In this document: positions 41,701-53,370 of the stretch, piece after piece
How positions within the stretch are numbered: position 1 is the stretch's first letter
Layout: each line of letters starts with the position of its first letter
Source of the DNA: Macropodus opercularis
Taxonomy: Eukaryota > Chordata > Actinopteri > Anabantiformes > Osphronemidae
Reading direction: 5' to 3'
Assembly: GCA_030770545.1 (NCBI GenBank)
Contig: CM061097.1
Coordinates: 2,232,501-2,296,500, forward strand
Length of the DNA stretch: 64,000 nucleotides
Translations under genes and position numbers: made by a program
Notes under the pieces: generated by a model
Databases searched by the model: none
What the model saw: the letters and a program-made list of their open reading frames with translations, nothing else
What the model was told of the DNA's origin: nothing

Positions 41701-44700
41701 TATAGTGTCTGATGTTCATCATTCCCAGTATGTCACATGATCGTTTTTGTTCTCCTGCTCAATTTTCCTTCTACATGTGAAATGAGCAGTTGAAGTCACC
41801 ACAGTTCAATATGCTGCTGTTCAGTAATCGCCCGAGACTCTACATCATCGCAGATAAAGCTCCTCTATACCGAAGCTTGTCTTGCTCGACGCTGAGGCTC
41901 TTGAAGTAAGTAGCGGCTGATACATGAAATTCGCAGAGCAAGGGGTAAACAGGATGAAGAAATTCAATATATCTGCCCTTTTCAGCTCACACAATGCACA
42001 GCTTTGGCAAGATGGTGTGAAGTGAGAGCGGAACAAGGATCAGAAATATTTCTCTAGCGTTGTGTTATTCTACTGTTCATAGCGTTGTAGAGAAACATCA
42101 CAAGCAGCTTCACGGCTTAAATTGCCTCTGTGACCTTCACCGAATATATAAGGTGCAGAAGTAACAAGACAAAAGCTGCTACGCTGGGACACATCAAGAC
42201 GTCTCACGGTGTTATCGGTGAAAAGGCACCTTTAAATGGCCTAGAATGGTCAACAAGGGGACAGAATAATGGAGAAGCACCTTCTGGACCTTGGTCCTGG
42301 TGTTTGCATTAAGCTCTGCAAAGACTGAACGGACAGATATGTGCACGGCGTGATCATGTTGCCTTTATTATATTAATCAAGCTCCAAATGTCTGGAATTT
42401 AATTTAATTAAGCAGCTCTTTCAGCTTCATGGAACTTATGATCTCAGCTGCATATATGTGCCTCTTAAACGTGCTCGCAGAAATGTGAAGCATCTGCGTT
42501 TGCCCTACGAGTGTGTCCTTTGTGAATTTCGAATCAGGGGGTTGTTCTGTCACACAGTGTGTTTGTGTGGTGTAATTTCCCTTTCATCCAAAATGCCACA
42601 TGGAAAACATCACGACAACAAGAGAGCTAATGAGGTAAACATTTAATGAACAGGGTCACAGAAATGCCTTCATGTGCTGTTGAATATGCATTAATGCTGT
42701 GAATTAGTGACACAGTTCGCAGCTGAAGTGCATTTTCCCTTCACCCGCTTCTCTTTCCTGACACGCTAATCCGCTGTGGCACCTTCCATCATACACACCT
42801 TCCTCCTCAGCGGTTACTGTGAAGATTCAGATGAGATGTGAGGCTCCACTTCTTTATACATGTTTGATGAATCTTTTTTCTGCTGCTTCTGGGATACAAG
42901 CAGGAGTGTGGGAGATCTTGTCTGGAAAAAAGGTACAAAAGATGGGAGGTGTCCAAGTTTGTAATGAGGCTAGAGAGAGGCTCTCCTGGCTCACGAGCAA
43001 ACTAGGGCATCTGTAATGAGCGTGCAGAAAGATGAGGGGGTGGGGGCAGAGAAAAGGAAGAGAGACATGTTGCAGAGCAGAATTGAGCCACGAGCTGAAG
43101 CATCCGCTGCCCAGCGGATGCAGGGGGAGTGGAGTGAGGAGGTGTCAATCATACAGTAGCTCCCACTCAACAGGAGATGCTGAAGAGTCATAATTATCCC
43201 GTCTATTCGCTTGTGAAGGTCAGCTCGCTATCCAGTTATATTTTCCACAAGCCATACGTGGTTTTACAAGATATTTTAGACATGCTGCCGGATTCAGCAG
43301 TGCTCATCAGTGGAAGACAGAAAGCGGTTGGAGAACATTTAATAGGAATGGAGGCGTAATGATGGAAGTGATTAGATGCTGGTCACCATATAAGCGTATT
43401 CCTGTGGTGTACTGGGAACCGACCAATACCGCAGTGACTCGTTCGAGCTCGCTTCGTTTTAAAAAGTCGTATAAACGTGTATTTTACTAAACAAGACAAG
43501 CTGCAGGCTTTTAATTAGCAGCATCCTAATGTTAATGAGTTATATTAATTAACACAATCCATCATAGGACCTCGATGCTGTTTGTCTGCCTGTCTGGTTT
43601 CCAACAGCGAAGGGATTTGGACGTGGTGTCATTTGGGTATTTGTTTTGGGCTAATAATAGGACTGACGTGTTGTTTTTTTATCATATTTTATTGTCAGCT
43701 TTAAACGTTTGCTTATAACAACCTTTGATAATTTAGAGCTAAGTTAGTTTTTCATTATTAGTAGTGATAGTGGGGATAGTAGCTATGTGTTGTGATTAGA
43801 CACAGTATTCCATACGCTGGGCTGTGGCATAATCACTTTTAATGGCTCTGTATTTCTACATGCCTGCACTAACCTGCCAATGAACAGAGTCCATCAGTTC
43901 ATCCGCCAAGACCATCATATAAAGCACATTTCTTCACTAAGGATGATGAAAGGATCAAAGGCGGCGGCGCGTGGCTCAGCGCGATGAGAGGATGCTGTTG
44001 TGTTGAACGCCTTTGGCCTTGTGCCGGTTTGGTGCTGAAGGTTGTTAGGTACAGTTTTAACCACCACATGAATTGGAAAATGGACAATGAATAATCAGTG
44101 TAACCTTCACAGTAAATTAGGAGATAGTAGAAGCGTACGGTACCGTCCCTGAACATGTATGGATTCACGGCTGCATCTAAAATGTCATCTTCGCTCTGAG
44201 GCCGAGCACAAGCTCGTTCCACAGGGACGTCGTGGTTCGTGGTGTACATGGGTAATCCCGTCACCTCAAATGAGCTAAAGTCCTAAAAAACAAACCCTGT
44301 GAGCTTTCCATTACCGCCGCCCCCGGCCCATGATGAGCAGAGGTATCGATCCGATCCTCAGCCTCTGTGCCCCTCTGCGGGCCGCACAGCTGGCCGAGGC
44401 AGGATGCACCGCAATAAGAGCAGTGGGGAGCAGAATGGGTAACCTGATTATTCCTAACAAGGATCGAGAGCTTAGCACTGAAAGAAAGGAAGAAGCTAGT
44501 TGGCCGTTTTTTATTCCAACCTCCCACCACCTCCCTTCAAGCTGCTGTGTTCAGTCTTACTCTGAGCTCAGCATAGGTCTTAACCACACCTATAACCTCC
44601 ATGTTCTTATCTGGAATTTAAGACTCACAGCACAGGCTGCCTGAAAAGTGAATTTAGTTTTGTCCCAATAATGAAGTCAGAGGAGCAGTGGAGGCTCAAA

Positions 44701-45945
44701 CGATTAAATGCATTTCTCAGAGAAAGTAGTTTGAGCTTATCCTGACCTAAGAGGGTAGGATACCTCTGGCTGGGAAGAAAGATCCTCGCTCCTTTGACTG
44801 CCGTGGCTGAAGGATTTCGTGGCAACAGAAGTCGTTTTTATGTCCAGGACTCCAGAGAGAGGACTTTGTGTGTGCACGGCTTTGTGGTGAAGATTCTGCT
44901 GGGTGAGGCATCCCACCACTGACCACCCTGGGTGATGAATCTGACTTGGCCAGGGCTGACGTCGTACTGCGTGGTGGTAGCAGGGAACAGGACCACAGAG
45001 AGCATTAACATTTAACTGCTTCTGCGGTTACGTGTAGATTAGCATGAACGAGCTTAAAGAACAATGACTGAGTCCTACCGTGGTTTTCTGTGGCCCCATG
45101 TTTCTAGTGGTTCCAGTCGAGCTAAGCTAACGCGCCGCATTTCTTCAATTCGTTTCTATTTCACAGCTGTCTGTTCTCCATCCCAGACCTTCTACAGTAT
45201 GTGGGTCTGTGTATCCCCTCAGCATCATGAGGCTGGATACTGGAGACTCAGCAGAGCTTTTAGGATCATCACGTGGCTTCATTTTGGACCCTGTGGTCAC
45301 TCATCGGTCCGTGGTCAGCAATTCTATCAGATTTGAAGGTCTGAAATGACAAACAGAACAGTGTGAGAAGTCCCTGTTATAAATTCTGGCCCGACTGATC
45401 CCGTAGATTTTGATCTGTTTTGAAATGAGGAAATCAATGCTTGGTCTCCAAAGACTAATATCGTCCCAATTGGCCTCAGTTCTTCTAGCTGTAACTCAAC
45501 AAGGGGGAAGTTTAAAGGAGCCCCCACAGCAATTGACTGACTTCATAGAAGCACCTAAGGTTCCTCTCATCCTCAAATGTCCCTGCAACAAAGACACACT
45601 GTAGATCTCGTCTCTCTGGACCGGGTCCTCCCCGAAGCTTTGGCAGTGTTCGAGGCCAGTGTGCTCCCATTTCAGCTGTTTGATGTGCTGCTTTTCAAAT
45701 TCCGGCTCTTATGTCTGTCTCTTCTCTGGCACCTTTTAATTCCACTCCACATTCCCGTGGGCTTCTTCCCTCCCTTTGTGCATGGTCTTCACAGAGCTGT
45801 ATATTTGTTTGTTTGTGGACCATGCTTCTGTCTTTCTGCAACGTTTTACATTTGCAGCCATCTCTAAACATCTTCTGTGTCTTTTCGCTTTCCCATCCCC
45901 AAGGCCAGGGTGAGCTTATTCCCTCTAGCTATTACATCCAATTAG

Positions 45946-45970
45946 GAGGAGGGGAGTTTCACCCCTCCTC
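45946..45970. repeat. Perfect 9-bp inverted repeat (hairpin)
   Basis: GAGGAGGGG, a 7-nt spacer AGTTTCA, then CCCCTCCTC. The arms are exact reverse complements, giving a stable GC-rich stem in intronic RNA. There is no U-run-dependent terminator logic in a eukaryotic intron, and no miRNA-length stem surrounds it. Function unknown. Confidence 0.7.
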
Positions 45971-48900
45971 TTTTTCTGCGCTAACAACGTCGAATTTAGC
46001 GGAATGAGTCAGGGTTTTCTCTTCGCTTCTTTGATGTGAACAAATTACACTTCAGACACACACTTGGTAAAGAAACAAAGATGCAGTTAAGACTTTTAAG
46101 TTTGTTCTCTTAGTCATTTGGTGAAAAATACATAAGAAGCACTTTGAATTGATATCTTTTTTGTTTGGACTGTTGTGCTTATGAACAGTGTTGTATTATA
46201 AATTCACAGCCTAGAAACCGGGGTCATGATAGTTCATCAACCCGAACCTCTCCCATCGTCTCCGTTCAGTTTTTATTATTTGTCATATGTTTTCTTGAGA
46301 TTTGTGCAGAACGACTCGAGTCATGATGCAGTGTAAATAACAAACGTGTCCCTAAGTCCCTTAATTCGCATCGTCTTAGACAGACATTGAGACGTGGTCA
46401 GTATCTCTGTGTTTCCAGGACCCTGCTGACCCCTTTAGTTCCGAGCAGGGAGACGTTCGCTGTCTGTCATCCTCCCTAACAAGGCAGCAGGGCTCTTATT
46501 CAGGACGGTGAGCGAGAGCCGAAGGGACCACGTCTGTGTGACCGTCCCACTTTTGGTTGGATGCGGCCTCAGAGTCAACGTTGCATCAGACATCTCCTCA
46601 TCACACACCGGTGTCCCACAGCTGTCTACATCTGCATGGCTCCAGCTTTAAGCAAAGCCTGTTTTCCTACATTTGTGCACATAACCGGTGTTTTTTCTGA
46701 ACCCTTTCAAAATGCAGGGACCCAAACCCCCGCTGAGACCTGCCTCACCTCTGCTGACACGCTGTTGGCCTAAAGATCCATGATGGCAGTTCACACACGC
46801 TTCCTGTTAACATTTAACAGACCTGCCAAGAAGCAAAGCATTAGCTACTCAGATTGAGGAACCTACGCAGATTTAAAGATGTCATTGCTACCAGAGAGAC
46901 CAACGATTTCAGTGCATCAACACTCACAAGCATCCTGAGCTCACGACATTTACTGCGTACTATATGTGTTTACAGGTGATTAAATGTTCCTGTTGTACAA
47001 CTGAATGAGCAACAAAGAAAAGAATCCCCACAATTTGAGTCCGACGTGCTCAGAGCTCTAACCTTCAGAGTTTCCTCTCTTGTAATTAAAGTAAACAGTG
47101 GTTTGTAATCGGAAAGGGGCAGAAAATTACCATAACATTTCTGGAAACAGCTTGTGATGCATAATGGGGTCAGTGTGCTCCGGCACTTGGGGAGCGTATT
47201 TGCTTCTGTTTACTGGTGACTCGTGGCCACTTTGGCAGACTTTGACTCGCACGCGAGGGCGAGTGAAGCGTTTGATTTTGCTGCCATCCGTGTCTTTAAG
47301 ATGGTGGCAGCCCGGCTCTGGTGGAGGCACTGGCTCCTTGTCTTCCTCAGTCGCCTTTTTATTCTCTACCTCCCTTCTCCATTTGTCATTCTCTTGGCAC
47401 TGTTGCAATTATAATCCATACTTGCATTATTCATGTGAATGCGCAGATTAAATAAATATATATGCTCCCCTGCCTTCACCGCATACAATATACTCAAGCC
47501 ACTGTTTGCTATTTTCACCAAATGCAACACCAGATATGTTGAGTTTTCATTTCACAGTATGTTTATTTTACAACATGTTACTGTGAAAGCTTTTGGTTTA
47601 AATCATAACCTTGTGTGGTTTCTATTTCATACTAGTACTTTTACATTTTCAACTCTCATCACCTCACACATCTGTGTTATTTGTCAGCTTTTTGACATTT
47701 GTGATGGTTGTGCTTGTTAATTAGAACATTTTTCTTCACAAATCGAACTGTAAATTAATAGTTTTCTTGTCAGACTAGATTCTAGTTTTCAGTTTGCATT
47801 TAATCAGAGCATTTGAGAGCATTTAACCCTTATCTTTAAAATTTCACATTTGTGTGCATTTGTGTTTCGTGAGGCTGTGGAAAATCAATACTGACCACAG
47901 TGCTACTGGCAACATGTGATTATATAAATATTATTTACTGACACTTTTGCCGATTGGCACTAGAGAGTAGACTTTAAAAAACATATTGATTGTGTGTCGA
48001 AAACGCCGTGTGACTCAGGCCTTGGATGCGTCTGCGTCCGTATTGACCACATGACGACAACACTTCCCTGCAGACGGTCTGAGCCAGTAGGTGATTCTTT
48101 TCTTTCTTCTGCTGGAGGAGAATTTTGATCTTCTATTGGACTAAACATCCATCCACAAGCAAGTAAACACAGGACAGTGTATAGTCTGTGATGCTGTGGC
48201 TGTGAAACATTTAACTGTCGACACACTAATGTTTCAGCCCAAGTAAACATGTTAAATCTTTGTTGTTAAAGCTTGTGTTGTGACACAAAGCCTAGAAGGT
48301 GCTTAATTAGTTTGACCCTTCTACAGGCAAATTAAAAATGTATCCAACTTCAACGAAGGTCATGGAGCAGCGGGTTTCCCACAGTAAACAGCTTCAGCAG
48401 CGCTTTCATCACTGCACCAGGAAATAAAGCTCCACACTCAGCTCTAGTGTCGTACAGTCTTGTGTTTCATCTTCCTATTGTCACGGTTGAATCGGCACGT
48501 CAAATATTCCTACAGAAATACGTCTTACAGAAATAAAAAAGTCCCATCTCATCCTGGAATGTGGTTTAACTCACATGTCAGCGGGCAAATGAAAGACTCC
48601 CTGCACTCACGCACCACTGACAAAAGTGTACGAGGATGGATGACTTATTTACGTACAGCTGGATAGTGTGTGACCCCCCGTAGAAGTACGTGAGCACCGC
48701 GTCCCCGTCAATAGTTGAGCGGAGATCAACTGTGCCTCAGTAATTACTGGTTGCGTTGTGCTGTGTGATTACTTCCGCTGTTAGCCACCCACTCTATAGC
48801 TAAACGCTTTGTTGATGAACAGTCTTGAGGGTGTTGGCATGTGCGCGATACTGCAAAGAGCAAATACATGCACGGGAGCCCTGCAGCTCAAAGTCCTAAC

Positions 48901-49650
48901 AGGCCACACGCCTGTCAGAAAATGACATGATAGAAATTAAATGCACTGTGTTCACGTTGTGTCCGGACTTTTCCAAATGCTCCTAATATCCCATGTTTTA
49001 TACCACTCGTATGGAACCGTTGCGAACTCTGCCTCCTGTGCATGTCGTGAAGATTGAAACTGCTCCTTATGGCTGGAAAACATGGAACATGTTAAACTTC
49101 CACTTGGCTCGTGTCCTGATTAAATGCAGTCTTGTGGCAAATTAAACCACTTTGTGTGATAAATTTACAGGCTCTGCCGTTTTCAAACTACTGCATCCTG
49201 ATTAGAGCAGCTCATATCTCCTGCTCGCTGACAAACGCTGAAAACTCCCCAACAAAAGTTTCACTTGCTGAGATAAATAACAAGAGACACTTGACAGACG
49301 CAAACAGGATTTGTCAGCCCCAGTGAGTGTTGTCTGGGCTGCCAGCATTAGCAGTGACAGCCGACTGTCACTCTCAATGCTACGCTGCTAAATGGGAACA
49401 CAATCCATTACCCGGATTGTTTTGACTTTGTCGTGGGCTGACCGGCCACGAAGGTAAGAGTCATCACGAGATGGAGCTCAGTTTACTGTGCTGCTGCGTG
49501 TTACACAAATATTTAAGTCTTGGATGGGTGGAGCAGCGATCGGTCGAAAATGATAAACATCTTCATCTCCGTTTGCCGGTGTCATCAAACGGCGTAAGTC
49601 TGATGCTGCTTGCGTTAACGGACTGCTTTCATTATTCCAGGCCTAACAAT

Positions 49651-49848
49651 CGCCGCGTTGACCTGTCGCCCAGACAGATGTCGATGCATCCAAACAATGC
49701 TGCCGTCTTCGTTGCGGGAGCCCTGGGAGGTGGAAGGTCAATGGTGAGGCTGAGCGAACCGCGCGCAACCGGTGCGAGGCGTCGTTCGAGCAGCCGCGTC
49801 CCCCTCAGAGTGACGGGTATCTATTATTTAGCACTCGAACGCAACGGA
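49651..49848. other. CpG-dense block within edil3 intron
   Basis: By eye, about twenty CpG dinucleotides fall within roughly 200 bp, for example 'gcgaaccgcgcgcaaccggt' and 'ggcgtcgttcgagcagccgc', whereas the flanks are CpG-poor. A 140-codon frame (49471-49893) runs through it but has no recognisable domain, and its coding status is unsupported. Possible readings are an alternative promoter, an enhancer or orphan CpG island, or a remnant of a GC-rich insertion. Confidence 0.45.
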
Positions 49849-52800
49849 CTGTTTGCACTACTTATATCACCCACCGCAGTCAACAGAATTTAATTCAGAT
49901 GTGTTTCACTGAGTCGATCCACGCGTCTCGTGCTGTGAGCCTCCCGTGTGTTCAGGGTTTCCTTTCCTCTGCGTCTCTCTCATCTCTGATTCCATTTCTA
50001 GGCGTCTGTCAGCTTGTGAAAACGTGATCACATGGTTTATCAGGGGTGATCCGAATGCATTTCACACTCTCGTTCACTTCAAGCGAATCTCTTCTCTCTT
50101 GGTACCTCGAACGTACATCTACTCTGTAAGTCTCTAAATCCTGAGTGATGTGATGAAATCTTCCCAGTGTCTCTCTTCACCTCTTGAAACACTATGTTAA
50201 CCCACAGTTAGGTTTACATTTGACCAACTCTTTGTTTTCTCTGTTTACTGCGGCTACTGATGTTGTATATATGTCGGTGTAGCATCATGTGGAGTTGATT
50301 GTGAGGCCAGTCTTCGGTATTGATGGGATACTGTTGGGGTAGTTTTGTGAGACCTCGTTCTGGTTTCCAATCACTTCTTCCTTGTGTTAGTTTGCTGTCA
50401 AACCATCCAGCTCCGCAGTAAAGCTCCGATCACGAGCAGATTTTTTTTACGCTCATCTACTTCACACTCGTCCGACTCAAACCCGTCCTGTTATGTGAAC
50501 GACACGATGTGACTTCTAATGTATGCTTGTGTTTTCTCGTGTGTGTTTCAGGTGTTTTTTTAAGGGGGTTATTCTTGTCCTGTGTACCAACCTCTCAATC
50601 TCGACTGAACACCTTGGGGTCATATCATTCTGGCCTGGACAGGCTGGCTGGTTCCCATTTAGATTATGAATGGTTATTACTGCCTCCTGGCTGTCAGTCA
50701 GATAAAACCAATATATCCCCGGATGGAGGCTTATCATGCAGCAGAGAGGACTTTCTCTTGGAGAGAACAGGGGCCATCCCTCAGTGTTTTACAAATGTAT
50801 TTCCCCCTTTTCCAGATGCAGCCTCGTCACGTCATTGCTCCGCTTAAAGACGTGTTTGGTTTGACTTTCACCACTTTGAATGAGGCTCAATAAACTGACT
50901 TCCTCATTTCATGCCAGTGTCAGTAGTGATCGTTGCAATATTTAGTGTGTATGAGATACAGAAAGATGCAATAGCTCAACAGAAGGACACGATTATTAAT
51001 ATTTTTTGACAGAAGCCGTTTTACATGTTTCCAGCTGTTTTCAAACCACTGTGCTGCACCGTTGTCCTACCCTCTCCGTTTTACTGACTTCTTTGACTGT
51101 GTGGCTCTGTAACGTGATATCAGAAGCATTTCCACCAGGAGGCTTGTGGCCGTGGCTTTAACAGTCTCTGATGTAGCGCGATTAGTATCGTCCTCTGTTT
51201 AATACACACAGTTCCTTACAAATGCGTTCACAGACATTGCACCACATTCCTGCTTTATGGTTAACATGTGTATGACGTCCAGCAGGATGCGATCGGATGA
51301 AAGCGATGTGGACTGCTGGCGCCACCAATGTGACCCCTTTAACTTCCTCAGCATGCAAATAGTCTTTCTTCAGAATAATCTTAAGGGTTAAAAACATACT
51401 GATACGTGTCCGGCAGCTTGTTAACCTCACCATCAGTCACGCTTGCTGCTCTAAGTCACATTATCGCTGGTTTTAATGCTTAAAGAAGACCAGGCTTCCA
51501 TTGGATAGTGTTTATGTAGAGACGGGGCCAGTTTTTCGTGCAGCATTTATTCAGTGCTGATGACTTTCGCAGGTTCAGTGGAGCCAAATGTGCTGTTTCT
51601 AATCTATTCAGTGAACATGAATGCGTCTCCTCTTGTCAGACGGCGGGATGGAACTGGCATCGGCTATTTTGACTCATTTAGGGAACATCAACAATTGAAG
51701 ACATACATTTTGCCAACCCAGTGTATTGTTCAACACTCAGCACAGTTTTATGTGATTCACCACAAAACCTAAACCCCTTCATGTATTTCTGTCTTCGCAG
51801 CGAGTGTATTTATGTGTGGGTGTGAATAGTTGTCTCCACTTGGAGGCATATGTTTCGTTTTCTCCATTGTGAGTGTGAAATCGTGTGTGTGCGCTTTTTG
51901 CAGTTTGTGTCAGTGGCATGCGTGTGTGTCGTGACCCCTGGCAGGAACCAGCACAAAGCAAACCGCGCTAAGCGAACTGTGGAATGTGTTTTGGGAATTC
52001 GCAAAGGAGGGGAGGTTCTGCTGCCAGACGCACGAGAAGCGACTTTGGCTCCTCGTGGCTTGTTGTGCTTTGTCTCACATTTAAACCAGCTTTGCGTTAA
52101 ATGTGTCTGTCTGTTAATGTGGTGTCTACAGTGTGAGAGAAACGACTGGGCGTGTCCCAGGTTTGCGGAACAGTCAGCACAGCTTGTCTTGTCTAGACAT
52201 CTCGTAGATACGCTGAACATAGACCCCAGAAATGAGGCACCGCATCAAATTAGATTGGCAATATGAAAGTTTTTAAAACCCTCTGTGAGTGCTTTGTGGA
52301 GTGATTTTATTTTGACATCCAAAAGCACCACAGGGGACACAGGCTGACGGAATACTAATGTTTGGTTTGTGCAGAAAAGAAAATCTACTCTTCTCGGTGT
52401 GTCTTTCCACGGTGCGATCAGAAAGGCCAGTTTATTACTCTATGAATATGAATTTGGAAGCGTTTGCAGATATGTACGTATAAAACGCCGGCATAACTGT
52501 GATATATGCAGCCTAAACCCCACTTTATCCATCTTTAACACCTGATTAGTATTCAACGCCGTGGACCAAAACATGCACATGACATTGAGTCATACTTTAA
52601 TTATGCGAGAATGCTTATTGGAAGGCAGGATAATTAGCCACTGAGAAATAACACACATGCATGTTTAATGTGCAAAGCCTCAATACATCCATCCTCCTTG
52701 TCCCTCCATCTATCCACCTAATGACCTGATCAATGGGAAGCAGTTCAAGCTCACACATATTTCTGATCACAGTATTGCCAGTATCCGTCTGACATCCCAT

Positions 52801-53267
52801 GCGTTGGGTGCCTTTGCTATTCTGTGCCTCTGTAACACTGTCCAGGTTTCTGGCACGTTTTCGAGGCAATTTTACGGGCGATGATGGAGATCGAGGCTTC
52901 TGGTAATGGTTGTAGACAGAGCAAATCTCAGCCACGGAGCTGGACTGGAGCCTGGGAGCCAGAGATGCAGCGAGTGAGTTATGTGTGCCACAGGGGTGAG
53001 TCGTACACTGGTCCAGAATGACGAACACACATTAGTCAGAGGCCACCGACCAGGACGTGGTGCATTCGCACCGCAGGTAGCAGGTGTGTTTGGCTTCGCA
53101 CGGCCACTGTTCCTGCACATATGGCCGCGCACGCAACGGTTAACAATATAGTTGAATCAGCGGCGCTAACGGCAGCTGCAGCGGCACCGAGGACTGTGAC
53201 ATAGATGTGATAAAGCTAATATATTTTTTCCTCTCCTCCCTCTTTTTTCTTCTCTGTGTCTCAACAG

Positions 53268-53297
53268 CAGCAGATGGTGAGGAACCAACTTCAGCAG
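53268..53297 (+). CDS. edil3: edil3 30-nt microexon: acidic linker between EGF1 and EGF2
   Basis: The exon completes a split codon (G|CA, Ala) and encodes ADGEEPTSA before another split Gly codon, reading A-ADGEEPTSA-G. This matches the SDEEEPTSAG linker that mammalian EDIL3 places between its first and second EGF domains. The length of ten codons equals the segment absent from a known human splice isoform. The acceptor follows a long pyrimidine tract and is a tandem CAGCAGCAG, so 30-, 27- and 24-nt versions are possible, all in frame. The donor, CAG|GTGGGA, is weaker than consensus, which fits alternative skipping. Both flanking introns are phase 1. Alternative explanations are unlikely given the match and the phase agreement with the exons on either side. 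Confidence 0.85.
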
Positions 53298-53353
53298 GTG
53301 GGAAATTTGTATGCTTGGTAACACAATTTCCTTCATTTTCGTACTTCTGTTTC

Positions 53354-53370
53354 TGTGTGTGTGTGTGTGT
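53354..53370. repeat. Short TG repeat
   Basis: About eight TG units, 57 bp downstream of the linker microexon's donor site. Intronic UG runs near donors can bind splicing factors of the CELF/TDP-43 type, so the position is of some interest. It may also be an ordinary microsatellite. Confidence 0.85.

Larger units (their letters stand above)
35073..53267 (+). other. edil3: edil3 intron(s) between signal exon and linker microexon
   Basis: About 18.2 kb from a GTGAGT donor to a strong polypyrimidine tract and CAG acceptor. In mammalian EDIL3 an exon encoding the first EGF-like domain (pattern D-x-C-D-P-N-P-C-x-N-G-G) lies in this interval. I searched by eye for its cysteine pattern and the C-x-C-P-x-G-F ending and found no convincing match, so I treat the interval as intronic with a possible missed exon. 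Other contents are a T7G10 run at 38778-38794, a GC-rich hairpin at 45946-45970, a CpG-dense block at 49651-49848, and AT-rich stretches with TAATTA cores near 42350-42440. The short frames in both orientations resemble no known protein. Confidence 0.6.

Noticed and set aside
43899..44264. Minus-strand 121-codon frame with a superficially protein-like middle segment
   Set aside because: I could not match it to any family and saw no supporting exon chain on the minus strand.
47439..47720. Cysteine-rich end of a short frame (SHICVICQLFDICDGCAC) considered as EGF1 or a zinc-binding segment
   Set aside because: The cysteine spacing fits neither EGF (C-x4-C-x5-C) nor a known zinc finger, and the DNA is AT-rich intron.
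51810..52266. Overlapping sense and antisense open frames of about 137 codons each
   Set aside because: No homology is recognised on either strand. The TG/CA-rich and CpG-rich composition suppresses stops on both strands. The cysteine pairs in the sense frame do not fit EGF spacing, so this is not the missing EGF1 exon.
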